This document shows positions 7,687 to 17,549 of a DNA stretch of 64,000 bases, one piece after another. Made by a program: the position numbers and the translations under genes. The notes under the pieces were generated by a model that was not told the DNA's origin, made no database searches, and worked only from the letters and a program-made list of their open reading frames with translations. Source of the DNA: Naasia lichenicola (GTDB taxonomy: Bacteria > Actinomycetota > Actinomycetes > Actinomycetales > Microbacteriaceae); assembly GCF_004801885.1 (NCBI RefSeq), contig NZ_SSSM01000004.1, positions 124,001 through 188,000 of the forward strand, given 5' to 3'. Positions within the stretch are counted from its first letter, which is position 1; every line of letters begins with the position of its first letter.

Positions 7687-10600
7687 CTAGCCGGCGGGAA
7701 CCCCTCGCACGTCGTCGACGGTGATAGCCGATGAGCTTGGCGCCGACCCGCTGCTGAGGTAGGTGTAGATGCCTACCCCTCCTGCCGACTGCAGTCCCGC
7801 GGTGGCGTCGCTCACGCTGACCTGCCACGTCGTCGGCTCCGTCATCCCGACCTTCCAGACCTTGGCGCGGACCGTTGTCGGAGATGCTCCGAACACCTGC
7901 ACCCGAACCTGGAGCCGGTCGCCGGCCGCATAGGTCAGGCCGCTCACCCTGACCTCCTGCAGGGTGGTGCCGGTCCGAAGCGCCTGAAGTCGCACGGCGC
8001 CTGTGGTGCTGACGACGGCGCGGGCGGTGTAGTTGGCGGTGCCGACCCGGCGACCCATCAGGCCGACGTAGGTGCTGCCTGTCGTGGTGCGAGGGAAGCC
8101 GAACGTGGCCGTCAGGTCCGTGCTGGCCGACGACACGGAAGCGAGATAGGCGTTGCGTTCAGAGCCCGCCGGAGTGGTGATGCGGCCGAGGCCGCCGCTG
8201 ACGGAGTAAGAGGCCGTGCTGCTCGAAGTCGTCCAGGCTCCACCGGTGTCGGCGGTTCCGAAGCTGTTCGTGGTGGTCCGGGCGAAGGCATCCGCCGCGA
8301 AGGCGGTGCCTACGGGAGGCGTCACTGTGCTCACGGTGACGGTGCGACTGGTCGAGTTGGTCGCCCCGCCGTTGTCGGTCACTGTGAGCGTCACCGTGTA
8401 CGTGCCCGCCGCCGCGTAGGTGCGGCTGGTCGTTGCTCCGGTCCCCGTCGATCCGTCGCCGAAGTTCCAGGCGTACGAGGCGATCGTGCCGTCGCTGTCC
8501 GTCGATGTGGACCCATTGAAGCTCACTGCGAGCACGTTCGAGGTGCTGGTGAAGGCGGCCGTCGGCGGGATGTTGGCCGGCGGGGCAGAGGTCACGGTGA
8601 TGCTGCGACTGGTCGAGTTGGTCGCCCCGCCATTGTCGGTCACTGTGAGCGTCGCCGTGTAGGTGCCCGCGGCGGCGTAGGTGCGACTGGTCGTCGCTCC
8701 AGTCCCTGTTGTTCCGTCGCCGAAGTTCCAGGCATAGGAGGCGATCGTGCCGTCGCTGTCCGTCGATGTCGAGCCGTTGAAGCCCACTGCGAGCCCGTTG
8801 GGGGTGCTTGTGAAGGCCGCGGTAGGGGCTGCGTTCGCCGGCGGAGTGACCGTGCCGGAGGTCGTTGCCGACAGATCATCGAACGCGATGACTGCGTTGG
8901 CGGGCGTGGCCGAGCTGCTCAGGTAGCTGTAGAGCGCGATGGAGCCCGCCGTCTGCAGCCCTGATGTGGTGTCGGTGCGGCTGATCTGCCAGGCGCTGGG
9001 CTCGGCAGTGCCGACCTTCCAGACCTTGGCGCGGAGGGTTGTCGGCGAGGTGCCCACGGTCTGAACCCTCAGCTGCAGGCGATCTCCGGTGTTGTAGGTG
9101 AGCCCGGCCGGGGTCACCGACTGCAGCGTGGTGGCGGTCGCCTGAACCTGGAGCTGGACGGCCCCGGTAGAGGCGATCACGACGCGAGCCCGGTAGTCGG
9201 AGCTGCCTACGCGGCGGCTGAGGATGCCGGCGTAGACACTGCTCGCCGTGGGTCGCGGCACCGAGATGGTCGCCGTCACGTCGGTGTCGGTCGACGAGAC
9301 GCCGGCCAGGTAGGCGTAGCGGGTGCTGCCGGATGCGGTGGAGATGTTCGCGGTCCCGTTGGCGACACCGAAGCTCGTGGCGCCGCTCGAGGTGGTCCAC
9401 GTGCCTCCGATCTGAGCGGTGCCGAGGCCGCCGCTCACGGTGCGCGTGAAGCTGTCGAGCGCCAGCTGGTTGCCGGTCGGGGGCGTCGTCGTAGTGCTGA
9501 CAGTGATCGCGCGGCTGGTTGTTCCAATGGCGCCTGCATTGTCCGTCACCGTGAGAGTGACGGTGTAGGTGCCTGCGGAGGCGTAGCTGTGGGTCGTCGT
9601 GGCTCCGGTGCCGCTCGCACTGTCGCCGAAGTTCCAGGAGTACGACGCGATGGTGCCGTCGGCATCCGAGGATCCGGTGCCCGAGAAGGTGGCGGCGAGA
9701 CCGCTGCCGCCGTTGGTGAATGACGCGGTCGGGGCGAGGTTCGCAGGTGCGCTGGCGGTGTTGATCAGGCCGGGCGTACCGCCCGTCGTCGAGGTCGCGG
9801 TCCAGCTGGAGGCGAGCGAGTTGTCGGACGAGGTCGAGTTGAGCTCGAGCGACGGACCTGTGCCATCCGCGGCGGCAGGCCACGGATCGGTCGGCGAGTA
9901 GCTGACGGTGTCGACCACACGCGCTCCCGCTCGCAGCTCGACGGTCTCGCCGGAGTTGTCGAGCGCCCCGCTGAACTGGCCGCCGACGAATCGGTTGCCG
10001 CTGTAGGCGGCGCGGAAGGCGACGTCGTTGCCGACGAAGACTACTCGTCCGCCTGCGGGGATGACTGTCCCGGGCTGGATGGTGAGGCCGACGGCGTCGA
10101 TCGTCCAACCAGACACGTCGACTGCGGTGCCGCTCGGGTTTGCGAGCTCGATGAATTCGCCGCCCGTGCCCGCCGGGTTGTACTGCAGCTCATTGATCAC
10201 GACCGCTGCGGTGGACGACTGAGAGGTCGGAACCAGCTTGCCGGCTCCGGTGTTGTTGGCGATCGCGTTGCGACGGTCGGCGAGGCCGTTGAGGAAACGC
10301 GTGCGGTTGGAGCTCGCAGAGCTGCTCCCCCACTTGGCGGAGTCGAGCGCCCAGTCCGAATTGGTGGTGGCGGTGATCGCGTCCCACTGCGCCTCGTACT
10401 GTCCCGCAGGAAGGAACTGGTCGGCGAGGGTGCGCAGCCGCCGGTAGTACATCTCCTTCACCTCGGGGTAGTTGAGCATCGCGATGGTGAAGTTGTTGGT
10501 GGTGTCAGGGGTGAGGAAGAGTCCCTTGTTGTCGGTCGCGGCGGTGCCGAAGGTGAGGTCGAGGTCCCACTGCCACATCTCCCAGCGGCCGGTGCCCTCG

Positions 10601-12222
10601 GTGTCGCGGGCGACGTACCAGTTGTGCCAGCCGCTGTCCTGATGCCGGATGATCGACTGGATTGCCATGTAGTTGACGAGCTCGGGGATGTTGACGTTCT
10701 GGTAGATCCACGCCTGCTGCGCCGCGGAGGAGGAGGCCGAGACGTTCTGGCTGAGGTTCCAGACGTCGGTGTAGTCCTCGTCTTCACGGGTCTTCTTGTC
10801 CAGCCAGGCGTTGGCCTGCAATGCCGCTGGTGATGCGGTGCGGCCGAGCGAGCCGCCGTCGCCCTTGTAGATGGCCCAGTCATCGACGCCCTGATCGTCG
10901 CGCCACGAGCCGTCTTCGGTCTCCATGATGCGGCCCAGGCTCCAGAACGTGCCGTTCTTCTGGGTGCGGACGGGGATGATGGCCGGCCCGCGGTTGCCGG
11001 CCGCCTTCACGGTCGCCCAGCTGATGTCCGCGTTGTTGTTGGAGTAGTTCTGGAGGGCGAACTCGTCGATCGGGTAAGGCAGCTGGCCGCCCATGTCCCA
11101 CTCGTAGCCCTTCGGCAGCTCGACCTTCCACTGGACCTTGGCCGCCTGACGGGAGGCGCCGCCTCGGATGTTCATCAGGACGTTGTCGAAGACCTCGCCG
11201 TTGTAAGACCACACCGCTGCGCCCTGCACGTCGTCCTCGCGATGATTGGCGAGCAGGTCGTTGTAGACGGCGTCGTCCATGAACCATTCGATGACGGGCA
11301 GCTGGGTGCTGACTGCGGAGTTGGTCACGACGACCCCGCGGTAGCGGGCTGAGTCGTCGGCGGCGGGAGCCGAGAAGGTGGCCGCTCCGCGGGTGGCGTC
11401 GATACGGTATCGCACCAGCTGACCGGCCGCCTGGCCGGGGATGGTGGCTCCGTATACGCCGTCGCCGGCGCCGCCCGGGCTGGCCGCGTCGTCGAGGAAC
11501 GGCAGAGGAGTGTCGGCGCCGAAAGCGATCCGATAGGTGAGCGTCGCCGTCGATCCGCTGAGCAGGCGCGCTGAGACCGCGATCGCCTGGTTGGGTGTCG
11601 GACGGTTCGGGGTGGCCGTCAGCTCGCTGATGGTGGGGGCGGGGCCGGTCCCCGCGATCGAGTTGACCGCGTGGGGCGTGCCGCCCGCGGTCAGGCTGGC
11701 GCCCCAGCTGTCGGCCAGGGTGTTATCGGAGAACAGATCGCGCAGTTCGAGGGTGGGGCCGGTGCCGTCAGGGGTCGCCGGCCAGGGGGTGGCGTCGGCG
11801 TAGGTGACGGTGTCGACGACGGCGAGGGCCGCGTCGACGATGGTGACAGCCTCGCCGCCGTTGCTGAGGTTGCCGCCGTAGACGGCGTCAGGCGCGAAGC
11901 CGTGGCTGAGCTGGAACTGAGCGGCGTCTTTCGCGATCACGAAGTAGCCGTTGCCTGCGATCGAGGCGCCGGCCGGGAAGGTGCCGGTGACGCCTGCGCT
12001 GAAGCTCCAGCCGCTCATGTCGATGGGCGCGGATGAGGTGTTGGTCAGCTCGACGAAGTCGTCCCCGTCGAGGTCGGAGCCCGCGTGGTAGTTGAGTTCC
12101 GAGATCACGACGCCGCCCGGATCCGCGAAGGCGGGAGCCGCACCTCCCAGTGCGAGGCCACCTGCGACCGTGCTCAGAGTGAGGAGTGAGATGAGGGCGC
12201 GGGAGCGTCGTCCAACCGTCAT
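7687..12222 (-). CDS. Secreted lamin-tail / CotH-kinase / PKD multidomain protein
   Basis: A signal peptide (ALISLLTLSTVAGG, cleavage after APAFA) opens this 1511-residue protein. The order is: lamin-tail domain (about 35-185), a beta-sandwich (about 190-300), a CotH-type kinase domain (about 300-660, with WQWDLDLTFG and NVLMNIRGGASRQ), a second lamin-tail domain (about 675-825), PKD (about 835-920), a 200-residue beta module (about 925-1120), two PKD domains (about 1130-1305) and a second copy of the module to the C-terminus. CotH proteins are extracellular or coat protein kinases; lamin-tail domains bind surfaces or membranes. The module recurs twice in the 55175-61270 protein. ATG 12222 has AAGG about 11 bases upstream; an ATG six codons earlier (12240) has none. 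Confidence 0.85.
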   Translation of the reverse strand: MTVGRRSRALISLLTLSTVAGGLALGGAAPAFADPGGVVISELNYHAGSDLDGDDFVELTNTSSAPIDMSGWSFSAGVTGTFPAGASIAGNGYFVIAKDAAQFQLSHGFAPDAVYGGNLSNGGEAVTIVDAALAVVDTVTYADATPWPATPDGTGPTLELRDLFSDNTLADSWGASLTAGGTPHAVNSIAGTGPAPTISELTATPNRPTPNQAIAVSARLLSGSTATLTYRIAFGADTPLPFLDDAASPGGAGDGVYGATIPGQAAGQLVRYRIDATRGAATFSAPAADDSARYRGVVVTNSAVSTQLPVIEWFMDDAVYNDLLANHREDDVQGAAVWSYNGEVFDNVLMNIRGGASRQAAKVQWKVELPKGYEWDMGGQLPYPIDEFALQNYSNNNADISWATVKAAGNRGPAIIPVRTQKNGTFWSLGRIMETEDGSWRDDQGVDDWAIYKGDGGSLGRTASPAALQANAWLDKKTREDEDYTDVWNLSQNVSASSSAAQQAWIYQNVNIPELVNYMAIQSIIRHQDSGWHNWYVARDTEGTGRWEMWQWDLDLTFGTAATDNKGLFLTPDTTNNFTIAMLNYPEVKEMYYRRLRTLADQFLPAGQYEAQWDAITATTNSDWALDSAKWGSSSASSNRTRFLNGLADRRNAIANNTGAGKLVPTSQSSTAAVVINELQYNPAGTGGEFIELANPSGTAVDVSGWTIDAVGLTIQPGTVIPAGGRVVFVGNDVAFRAAYSGNRFVGGQFSGALDNSGETVELRAGARVVDTVSYSPTDPWPAAADGTGPSLELNSTSSDNSLASSWTATSTTGGTPGLINTASAPANLAPTASFTNGGSGLAATFSGTGSSDADGTIASYSWNFGDSASGTGATTTHSYASAGTYTVTLTVTDNAGAIGTTSRAITVSTTTTPPTGNQLALDSFTRTVSGGLGTAQIGGTWTTSSGATSFGVANGTANISTASGSTRYAYLAGVSSTDTDVTATISVPRPTASSVYAGILSRRVGSSDYRARVVIASTGAVQLQVQATATTLQSVTPAGLTYNTGDRLQLRVQTVGTSPTTLRAKVWKVGTAEPSAWQISRTDTTSGLQTAGSIALYSYLSSSATPANAVIAFDDLSATTSGTVTPPANAAPTAAFTSTPNGLAVGFNGSTSTDSDGTIASYAWNFGDGTTGTGATTSRTYAAAGTYTATLTVTDNGGATNSTSRSITVTSAPPANIPPTAAFTSTSNVLAVSFNGSTSTDSDGTIASYAWNFGDGSTGTGATTSRTYAAAGTYTVTLTVTDNGGATNSTSRTVTVSTVTPPVGTAFAADAFARTTTNSFGTADTGGAWTTSSSTASYSVSGGLGRITTPAGSERNAYLASVSSASTDLTATFGFPRTTTGSTYVGLMGRRVGTANYTARAVVSTTGAVRLQALRTGTTLQEVRVSGLTYAAGDRLQVRVQVFGASPTTVRAKVWKVGMTEPTTWQVSVSDATAGLQSAGGVGIYTYLSSGSAPSSSAITVDDVRGVPAG

Positions 12223-12325
12223 TGGTGGGGAACCTTGCATGCTGTGAGCGAGACCTCAGCGGGTGAGCCGGGGCCTGCGACCTGGGGGGTGGCTGGGGGT
12301 CACAGTACTCTCAGACGATTCATGG

Positions 12326-12364
12326 GCATGACCCCCATTCGGGGGCATGCTCAACTAGTTGAGC
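12326..12364. promoter_or_regulatory. Two adjacent dyads upstream of the CotH-kinase gene
   Basis: GCATGA-CCCCC, loop ATTC, GGGGG-CATGC forms a near-perfect hairpin, and it is followed directly by the 16-bp perfect palindrome GCTCAACTAGTTGAGC (12349-12364), which contains the stop codon of the small gene to the right. The position, about 100 bases upstream of the large secreted protein gene, fits an operator, a terminator of the small gene, or both. There is no T-run. Confidence 0.5.
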
Positions 12365-12531
12365 AGCATTCCTCCGATCAGACGGCCTGCCGGCTCTCGA
12401 TACGGGCGTCGTCCGAGCTCTCGCAGCTGGCCTGCACGGCTCATCATCGCGATGGTGATTCCGAGTGGGAGCGATCCGATCGCCCAGATGGCCCCTGCCA
12501 CCGTCAATGTCATCGTCATTGTCATATTCAT
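12355..12531 (-). CDS. Mini membrane protein, 58 aa
   Basis: The product starts MNMTMTMTLTVAGAIWAIGS, has one hydrophobic segment (about residues 8-30), and a basic tail with several Arg residues ending GGMLLN. Other ATG codons lie within the first ten residues, so the exact start is uncertain; no clear ribosome-binding site is seen. Its hydrophobic block looks like that of the 7450-7635 protein. It lies upstream of the CotH-kinase gene on the same strand. The coding call rests on the membrane segment, a positive-inside tail and the neighbouring set of similar small proteins. Confidence 0.5.
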   Translation of the reverse strand: MNMTMTMTLTVAGAIWAIGSLPLGITIAMMSRAGQLRELGRRPYREPAGRLIGGMLLN

Positions 12532-12643
12532 CTGGTCCAGGTGTAGCCGCGGAAGGTGAACACGAGGACAACACTGGGTCACGCGCGAACGACAGATCCA
12601 TGCACCGCTGGCATCTTCAGCCGTATCGGGATCAGCGGAACGC

Positions 12644-13141
12644 TCAGAGCACGCGGCGGCCAGCCCGCACATCTATATAGAGGAGAAGGTCGCGTCGATG
12701 CACGGCTCGGCGCACAGCGACTGCCAGGAGCGCTCCGAGGAGAGCGCCGAGGCTGTTCGCGATGATGTCGCCGATGCTGGCGACGCGGCCGGGCAGCAGC
12801 AGAAGCTGGCTGAATTCGATGAAGCTCGAGGTCCACGCCCCGCAGATGATCGCCGCCCACCAGAGGTGTCGCGGTAGCAGCAGAGCGATGAGCAGCCCGA
12901 GGGGCAGGAACATCAGGACGTTGGCCGTGAACTCGAAGACGGGATAGCCGATGAAGGCCGGCAGCCCTCGCTCCTGCAGCTCCTGGATGATCCGACGAAG
13001 CTGAATCGCGATCGGCCGGTCTGGCGCCGTGGGGGTGAGTGTCATCGCGATGACGATGACCACATATGCCGCCAAGAGGATGGAGACCAGTCGGAGACGG
13101 AAGCGTGTTGCCAGGGCCGCGCCTTCCGGTCGACGGAGCAT
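12644..13141 (-). CDS. VanZ-family membrane protein
   Basis: The 165-residue protein has four hydrophobic segments and the VanZ-like signatures: a first helix ending MTLTPTAPDRP, FEFTANVLMFLPLGLLIALL, a pair of residues in SFIEFSQLLLLPGR, then ASIGDIIANSLGALLGALLA. VanZ proteins are small membrane proteins first linked to low-level teicoplanin resistance; the biochemical role is not settled, and many act near cell-surface genes. The start at 13141 (MLRRPEGAALATRF) has GGAG 5 bases upstream. It is divergent from the beta-helix gene at 13482. The family call is secure; resistance should not be inferred from it. Confidence 0.85.
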   Translation of the reverse strand: MLRRPEGAALATRFRLRLVSILLAAYVVIVIAMTLTPTAPDRPIAIQLRRIIQELQERGLPAFIGYPVFEFTANVLMFLPLGLLIALLLPRHLWWAAIICGAWTSSFIEFSQLLLLPGRVASIGDIIANSLGALLGALLAVAVRRAVHRRDLLLYIDVRAGRRVL

Positions 13142-13481
13142 CGAGTCTCCAAGGCTACCCGACACGGCTCCGGCTCCTTCCGGACGACCGAGGAGCGCCG
13201 AGCCCCCGCGGCGAAGCACCGCGTAGCCGCACGCCCTCCCCGCCCCACGGCTGGAGCCTCCGCCGCACCAAAAGTTTCCTATGGATTTTCGGAGTGAAGT
13301 GGTATCAGGCGGGACACATCGAGAAATCCCCGATGAGCGGTTGCTTTCGACAACGAGCATCTTAAAGGTCGAAGCAAATATGACACCTTCAAGCCCAGCC
13401 TGAGGGTGAGAGCCGGCCCGAAATAGCTCACATATGGTGATCGCCGACCCCTGCTGCTCACCCCCGAAAAGAGAGCTACTC
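13142..13481. other. Divergent intergenic region, no gene seen
   Basis: This 340-base gap separates the VanZ-like gene (leftward) from the beta-helix gene (rightward). It contains a stretch richer in A and T (about 13270-13440), including TTCCTATGG and AAATATGAC, where promoters for both directions would be expected. No open frame here looks real, and I could not assign a definite -35/-10 pair. Confidence 0.4.
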
Positions 13482-14711
13482 GTGGCCAATCGCCCCATCG
13501 CCCTGTCCATGTCTCGACACCCCTACCGTGTCGCGGCCTCCGTCCCCCTGATCCTCCTCACCGCTGTGACGTTCACCGTCTCTGCGCAACCGGCCATCGC
13601 GACCCCGTCGTCCGCCGAGTCCCCTTCGATCGTGCTCGCCTCGTCGAAGCAGCCCCTGTCCATCGATCGTGAGATCACCGCCGAGATCGCTGGCCACTTC
13701 GCTGACTTGCGGGCCATTGAAAAGGCGGAGCGCGATGCCGCAGATGCGGCACACGCCGCGTACCTTGCGGCCCAGGCGGCCGCCAAGCTTGCGGCCGAGC
13801 AGGCGGCCGCCGCGGCAGCGGCAGCCGAAGTCGCCGCGGCCGAAGCCGCCGCACAGGCCGAGACGGCAGCGACCGCCTCCGCGGGCTATTCGGGCTCTGG
13901 CAGCTCGTCTTCCGGTTCGAGCGGCTCCAGCAACGGCTCTTCGGGCAATGCGGGATCTGGAGGCATCGGCGTCCCCTCCGGTGTCTCGCTCTCGGTGGTG
14001 TCCGGTGACGTCACCGTGACACAGGCGGGCACCGTGCTCGACTCTCTCGATATCCACGGACGAGTCATCGTCAAGGCTCCGAACGTCACCATCCGCAACT
14101 CGATCGTGCGCGGGACGGATTCCGGCGGCAAGTACGGCCTCATCGATGCCATGGGCGGCTACGCCAACCTCCAGGTCATCGACACCGAGATCGCGGCGAG
14201 CAATCCCAACTGGTCGGTCAACGGCATCATGGGGTCCAACTTCGAGCTGCACGGTGTGAACATCCACAACACCGTCGACCAGGTGAGCATCGCTGGAAGC
14301 AATGTCGTGATTGCGAACTCGTGGCTGCACGGCGGTCTCTGGTTCGCGGACGACCCCGATCACTCCGACGGTTCGCACAGCGACAACATCGAGATGACCG
14401 GCGGCAGCAACGTCACGATCACCGGCAACACCCTCGACGGCGGCAGCAACGCTGCCATACAGATCACCCAGGACCGTTCCACCGTGTCCAACCTGACGAT
14501 CTCGGACAATCAGATCGGTGGTGGCGACTGCTCTATCAACATCAGCGAGAAGGGCAAGGGCGCCATCCAGGGCCTGTCGATCCTCGGCAACCTGTTCGGG
14601 CTCAACACCTCGATCGGTCACTGCGCGATCGTGGGTCCGAGCAGCACTCCGATCAATGCCTCGGGCAACGCATTCGTCGACGGCCTGGTGGCTGCCGTCA
14701 AGGAAGGCTGA
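13482..14711 (+). CDS. Secreted right-handed beta-helix protein with Ala-rich coil and Ser/Gly linker
   Basis: A signal peptide (VAASVPLILLTAVTFTVSAQ) is followed by an Ala-rich, Glu/Lys-containing helix (about residues 75-135), probably a coiled coil, then a flexible Ser/Gly linker (about 137-170). The remaining residues (about 172-409) have repeated short turns such as VIVKAPNVTIRNSIVRGTD and NVTITGNTLDGGSNAAI, the pattern of a parallel beta-helix of the pectate-lyase type. Such helices bind or cleave polysaccharide. GTG at 13482 is preferred because GAGAG lies upstream; ATG at 13509 is an alternative, and both keep the signal peptide. I see no clear catalytic set, so enzyme activity is open. 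Confidence 0.8.
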   Translation: MANRPIALSMSRHPYRVAASVPLILLTAVTFTVSAQPAIATPSSAESPSIVLASSKQPLSIDREITAEIAGHFADLRAIEKAERDAADAAHAAYLAAQAAAKLAAEQAAAAAAAAEVAAAEAAAQAETAATASAGYSGSGSSSSGSSGSSNGSSGNAGSGGIGVPSGVSLSVVSGDVTVTQAGTVLDSLDIHGRVIVKAPNVTIRNSIVRGTDSGGKYGLIDAMGGYANLQVIDTEIAASNPNWSVNGIMGSNFELHGVNIHNTVDQVSIAGSNVVIANSWLHGGLWFADDPDHSDGSHSDNIEMTGGSNVTITGNTLDGGSNAAIQITQDRSTVSNLTISDNQIGGGDCSINISEKGKGAIQGLSILGNLFGLNTSIGHCAIVGPSSTPINASGNAFVDGLVAAVKEG

Positions 14712-14785
14712 GCGCCCCCCTCGGCCGAACTGTCCGCTCCGCGGCTTCTCGAGGCGCTCGGCCTCGACAACGGATGAACTCGTGC

Positions 14786-15025
14786 TCAGGCCGCGACGTC
14801 GTCGCGCATCGGCTCCTCAGCCGGCAGCGCGATGGCGGCCGCGGCCTGTTCGCGTCCGCGCCGCATGCGGCCCTGCAGGAGTCCGAAGACGGCGGCTGCG
14901 AAGAGCAGACATCCGAGCGGGACGAAGACCAGGACGCCGGTCGGGCCGAGGGTCGCGGCACCGCCGACTCCGATGATGAAGCTGATCAAGCCGAAGCCCG
15001 AGAGGGCAGGAACGTACTGAGACAC
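14786..15025 (-). CDS. Small membrane protein, 79 aa, ends DDVAA
   Basis: It starts with GTG at 15025 behind GAGGA and encodes MSQYVPALSGFGLISFIIGV, two hydrophobic segments (about residues 7-30 and 31-50) and a basic, Ala-rich tail that ends MRDDVAA. The first segment is Gly/Ile rich and the second contains LVFVPLGCLLFAAAVFGLL. It is convergent with the beta-helix gene. The Ala-Ala end groups it with four other small membrane proteins in the window. No family is recognised. Confidence 0.6.
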   Translation of the reverse strand: MSQYVPALSGFGLISFIIGVGGAATLGPTGVLVFVPLGCLLFAAAVFGLLQGRMRRGREQAAAAIALPAEEPMRDDVAA

Positions 15026-15233
15026 GGGTGATGTCCTCTTTGGGTGAAGAGTAGGCGGCGTCGGGTTTACACCGCACCGCCAGCGTATGCGTCAGGTACG
15101 CGCGGGTATGCCCCTCTTTCGGGCAGCCGGTCTCAGACCATGCCATGCCTCGTTGGCAGACGAGGAGCGCCGGCGCCGCGGGAAGCGCTATGAGGACAAC
15201 CCTCGGCAAGGCCGCTCCCAGCGACCGAAACAG

Positions 15234-15383
15234 CTACGCCGCGAGGTCGAAGTTCGGCTTCTCCTTGTCGTCACGGCCGGTGAATCCGTCGACGACCGTA
15301 GACACGGCGAGGCTGATGGCCATCCCAGTCACGCAGGTCACACCGAATACGACACCGAAGACGGCAAGAGGGAGACGAAGCAT
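15234..15383 (-). CDS. Mini membrane protein, 49 aa, ends NFDLAA
   Basis: The frame runs from ATG 15383 to TAG at 15234 and encodes MLRLPLAVFGVVFGVTCVTG, a single hydrophobic segment, then a charged tail (GRDDKEKPNFDLAA). The box TAGACA lies exactly 6 bases before the ATG, as it does before the other 49-residue protein at 16672-16821. The two proteins have the same length, a CVTxMA block at the same place (residues 16-22) and a [DS]F-x-LAA-like end. They flank the Thr-Pro stalk gene on either side. The end resembles the tmRNA degradation tag, so the product could be short-lived. Confidence 0.6.
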   Translation of the reverse strand: MLRLPLAVFGVVFGVTCVTGMAISLAVSTVVDGFTGRDDKEKPNFDLAA

Positions 15384-15443
15384 TCCCCCTGTCTATCTGC
15401 CGCCTGCACCGCTGCCCCGGAGGCACGCAGGTGGGGGCTCAAA

Positions 15444-16571
<1,128 letters not shown>

Positions 16572-16671
16572 CGCTGCTCGTCTCGGGTAGTTGAGCGTGG
16601 AGCTCACAGAGTACGTCCGAGTTGCCCTGCGCGCTACCCCTTGTGCAAAGCGACGGATCGTCGTCTTTTCG

Positions 16672-16821
16672 TCAGGCGGCGAGGGCGAAATCCGAGCCGC
16701 GCGTGGGCCGCCCGGTACGGGGTGATGTGCTCCGGAGAGGTGCAAGGATCACGACGACTGCCATGCAGGTGACGCAGAGTGCACCGACGAGGAGCGCGGT
16801 TGCGAGCGAGATCTTTGTCAT
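16672..16821 (-). CDS. Mini membrane protein, 49 aa, ends SDFALAA
   Basis: It reads from ATG 16821 to TGA at 16672 and encodes [20 protein letters not shown], a hydrophobic segment to about residue 28, and a basic tail ending [15 protein letters not shown] lies 6 bases before the ATG. It matches the 15234-15383 protein in length, box, CVTxMA block and C-terminus, so the two are probably related. The last residues resemble the tmRNA tag recognised by ClpXP. It sits just upstream of the stalk gene on the same strand. Confidence 0.6.
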   Translation of the reverse strand: MTKISLATALLVGALCVTCMAVVVILAPLRSTSPRTGRPTRGSDFALAA

Positions 16822-16907
16822 GGCATCTGTCTAACGGACTCGAGACACCCTCCCTGCGGATTCCACGCACTCGTCACACAGCGTGCACCGACTCGTAACC
16901 TCACCCC

Positions 16908-17078
16908 ACCACACTCACCCGGTGGCTGAGCCGGGCGCACAGCGCCCGAGTCGAAGCCCACCCGACCACACTCACCCGGTGGCTGAGCCGGGCGCGAGCG
17001 CCCGCGTCCAAGCCCACGCGACCACACTCATCCGGTGGCTGAGCCGGGCGCCCAGCGCCCGCGTCGAAGCCCACCCAA
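16908..17078. repeat. Three tandem 56-57-bp repeats, GGTGGCTGAGCCGGGCGC type
   Basis: Units begin at 16908, 16965 and 17021. Each has ACCACACTCA, then CCGGTGGCTGAGCCGGGCGC, a GCGCCCG arm and GTC(G/C)AAGCCCAC. The GGGCGC/GCGCCC arms are inverted around a short spacer. A single diverged copy lies at 270-314. The array lies in the gap ahead of the 17084-17377 gene's 3' end. Confidence 0.9.
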
Positions 17079-17083
17079 CCGGC

Positions 17084-17377
17084 CTACGTAGCCCTCGACC
17101 TCCGAGCCCGCCTCCCTGTCACATCAGGCGCAGCGCCCGACTCCCGCTCCCCCGCCTGCGGCGGGACCACCCGCACGTGCTCCTGCACCCGGTCCACCGC
17201 CTGAATCAACGTAGACGCTCCGCCGATGCGCCTCCCGGCTTCGTCGGCGGCCACGTACTCGGTCGGCGTCATCGTGATGGTCGCGTAGGGCTCGCCGAAG
17301 GCGTCATGCAGCGTCCATCGGCCACGAGGGGCTTCGATGGCGGAAGTGAGGGGATGCCAGGGCGTCTCGGGTGACAT
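17084..17377 (-). CDS. Hypothetical soluble protein, 97 aa
   Basis: The product starts MSPETPWHPLTSAIEAPRGR and has a beta-rich first half (WTLHDAFGEPYATITMTPTE), a helix in the middle (ADEAGRRIGGASTLIQAVDR), and a basic tail ending RRARRSRAT. There is no signal peptide or membrane segment. The start at 17377 has no Shine-Dalgarno sequence; TAGGTT lies 13 bases upstream, so the transcript may have a very short leader. The 3' end abuts the tandem repeat array. No family recognised. Confidence 0.6.
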   Translation of the reverse strand: MSPETPWHPLTSAIEAPRGRWTLHDAFGEPYATITMTPTEYVAADEAGRRIGGASTLIQAVDRVQEHVRVVPPQAGERESGAAPDVTGRRARRSRAT

Positions 17378-17476
17378 CCGGAGTGGGGCGAACCTATGGG
17401 AACCGTCAAGGTGGACGATTTTCGGTCGTTCGGACCGAAGCCCGATTCGGATTGGTCTTTTGGGCGATGAAATGGA

Positions 17477-17510
17477 GAAAGCCCGAGGAACAGTAGTTCC
17501 CCGGGCTTTC
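17477..17510. terminator. Hairpin terminator, GAAAGCCCG / CGGGCTTTC
   Basis: GAAAGCCCGAGGAAC, loop AGTA, GTTCCCCGGGCTTTC forms a long stem with one unpaired base. The AAAGCCC..GGGCTTT form is common in actinobacterial terminators. It lies 40 bases downstream of the stop of the 17550-17729 gene on the minus strand. Confidence 0.75.
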
Positions 17511-17549
17511 GCTCAGCTCAGATCGCTCGACGCATAGTCGAGCGGCAAC

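Noticed and set aside
12644-13141. VanZ-like gene as an antibiotic-resistance determinant
   Set aside because: The family is common in actinobacteria and no other van genes are near; only the family name is supported.
13476-14621. 381-codon minus-strand frame opposite the beta-helix gene
   Set aside because: Asp/Gly/Val/Arg-rich shadow; the plus strand has signal peptide, linker and beta-helix pattern.
15151-15180. Further copy of the GTTGGTCGAGGAGCGCCG repeat
   Set aside because: CGTTGGCAGACGAGGAGCGC has part of the pattern, but too many differences and no right end; left out of the repeat list.
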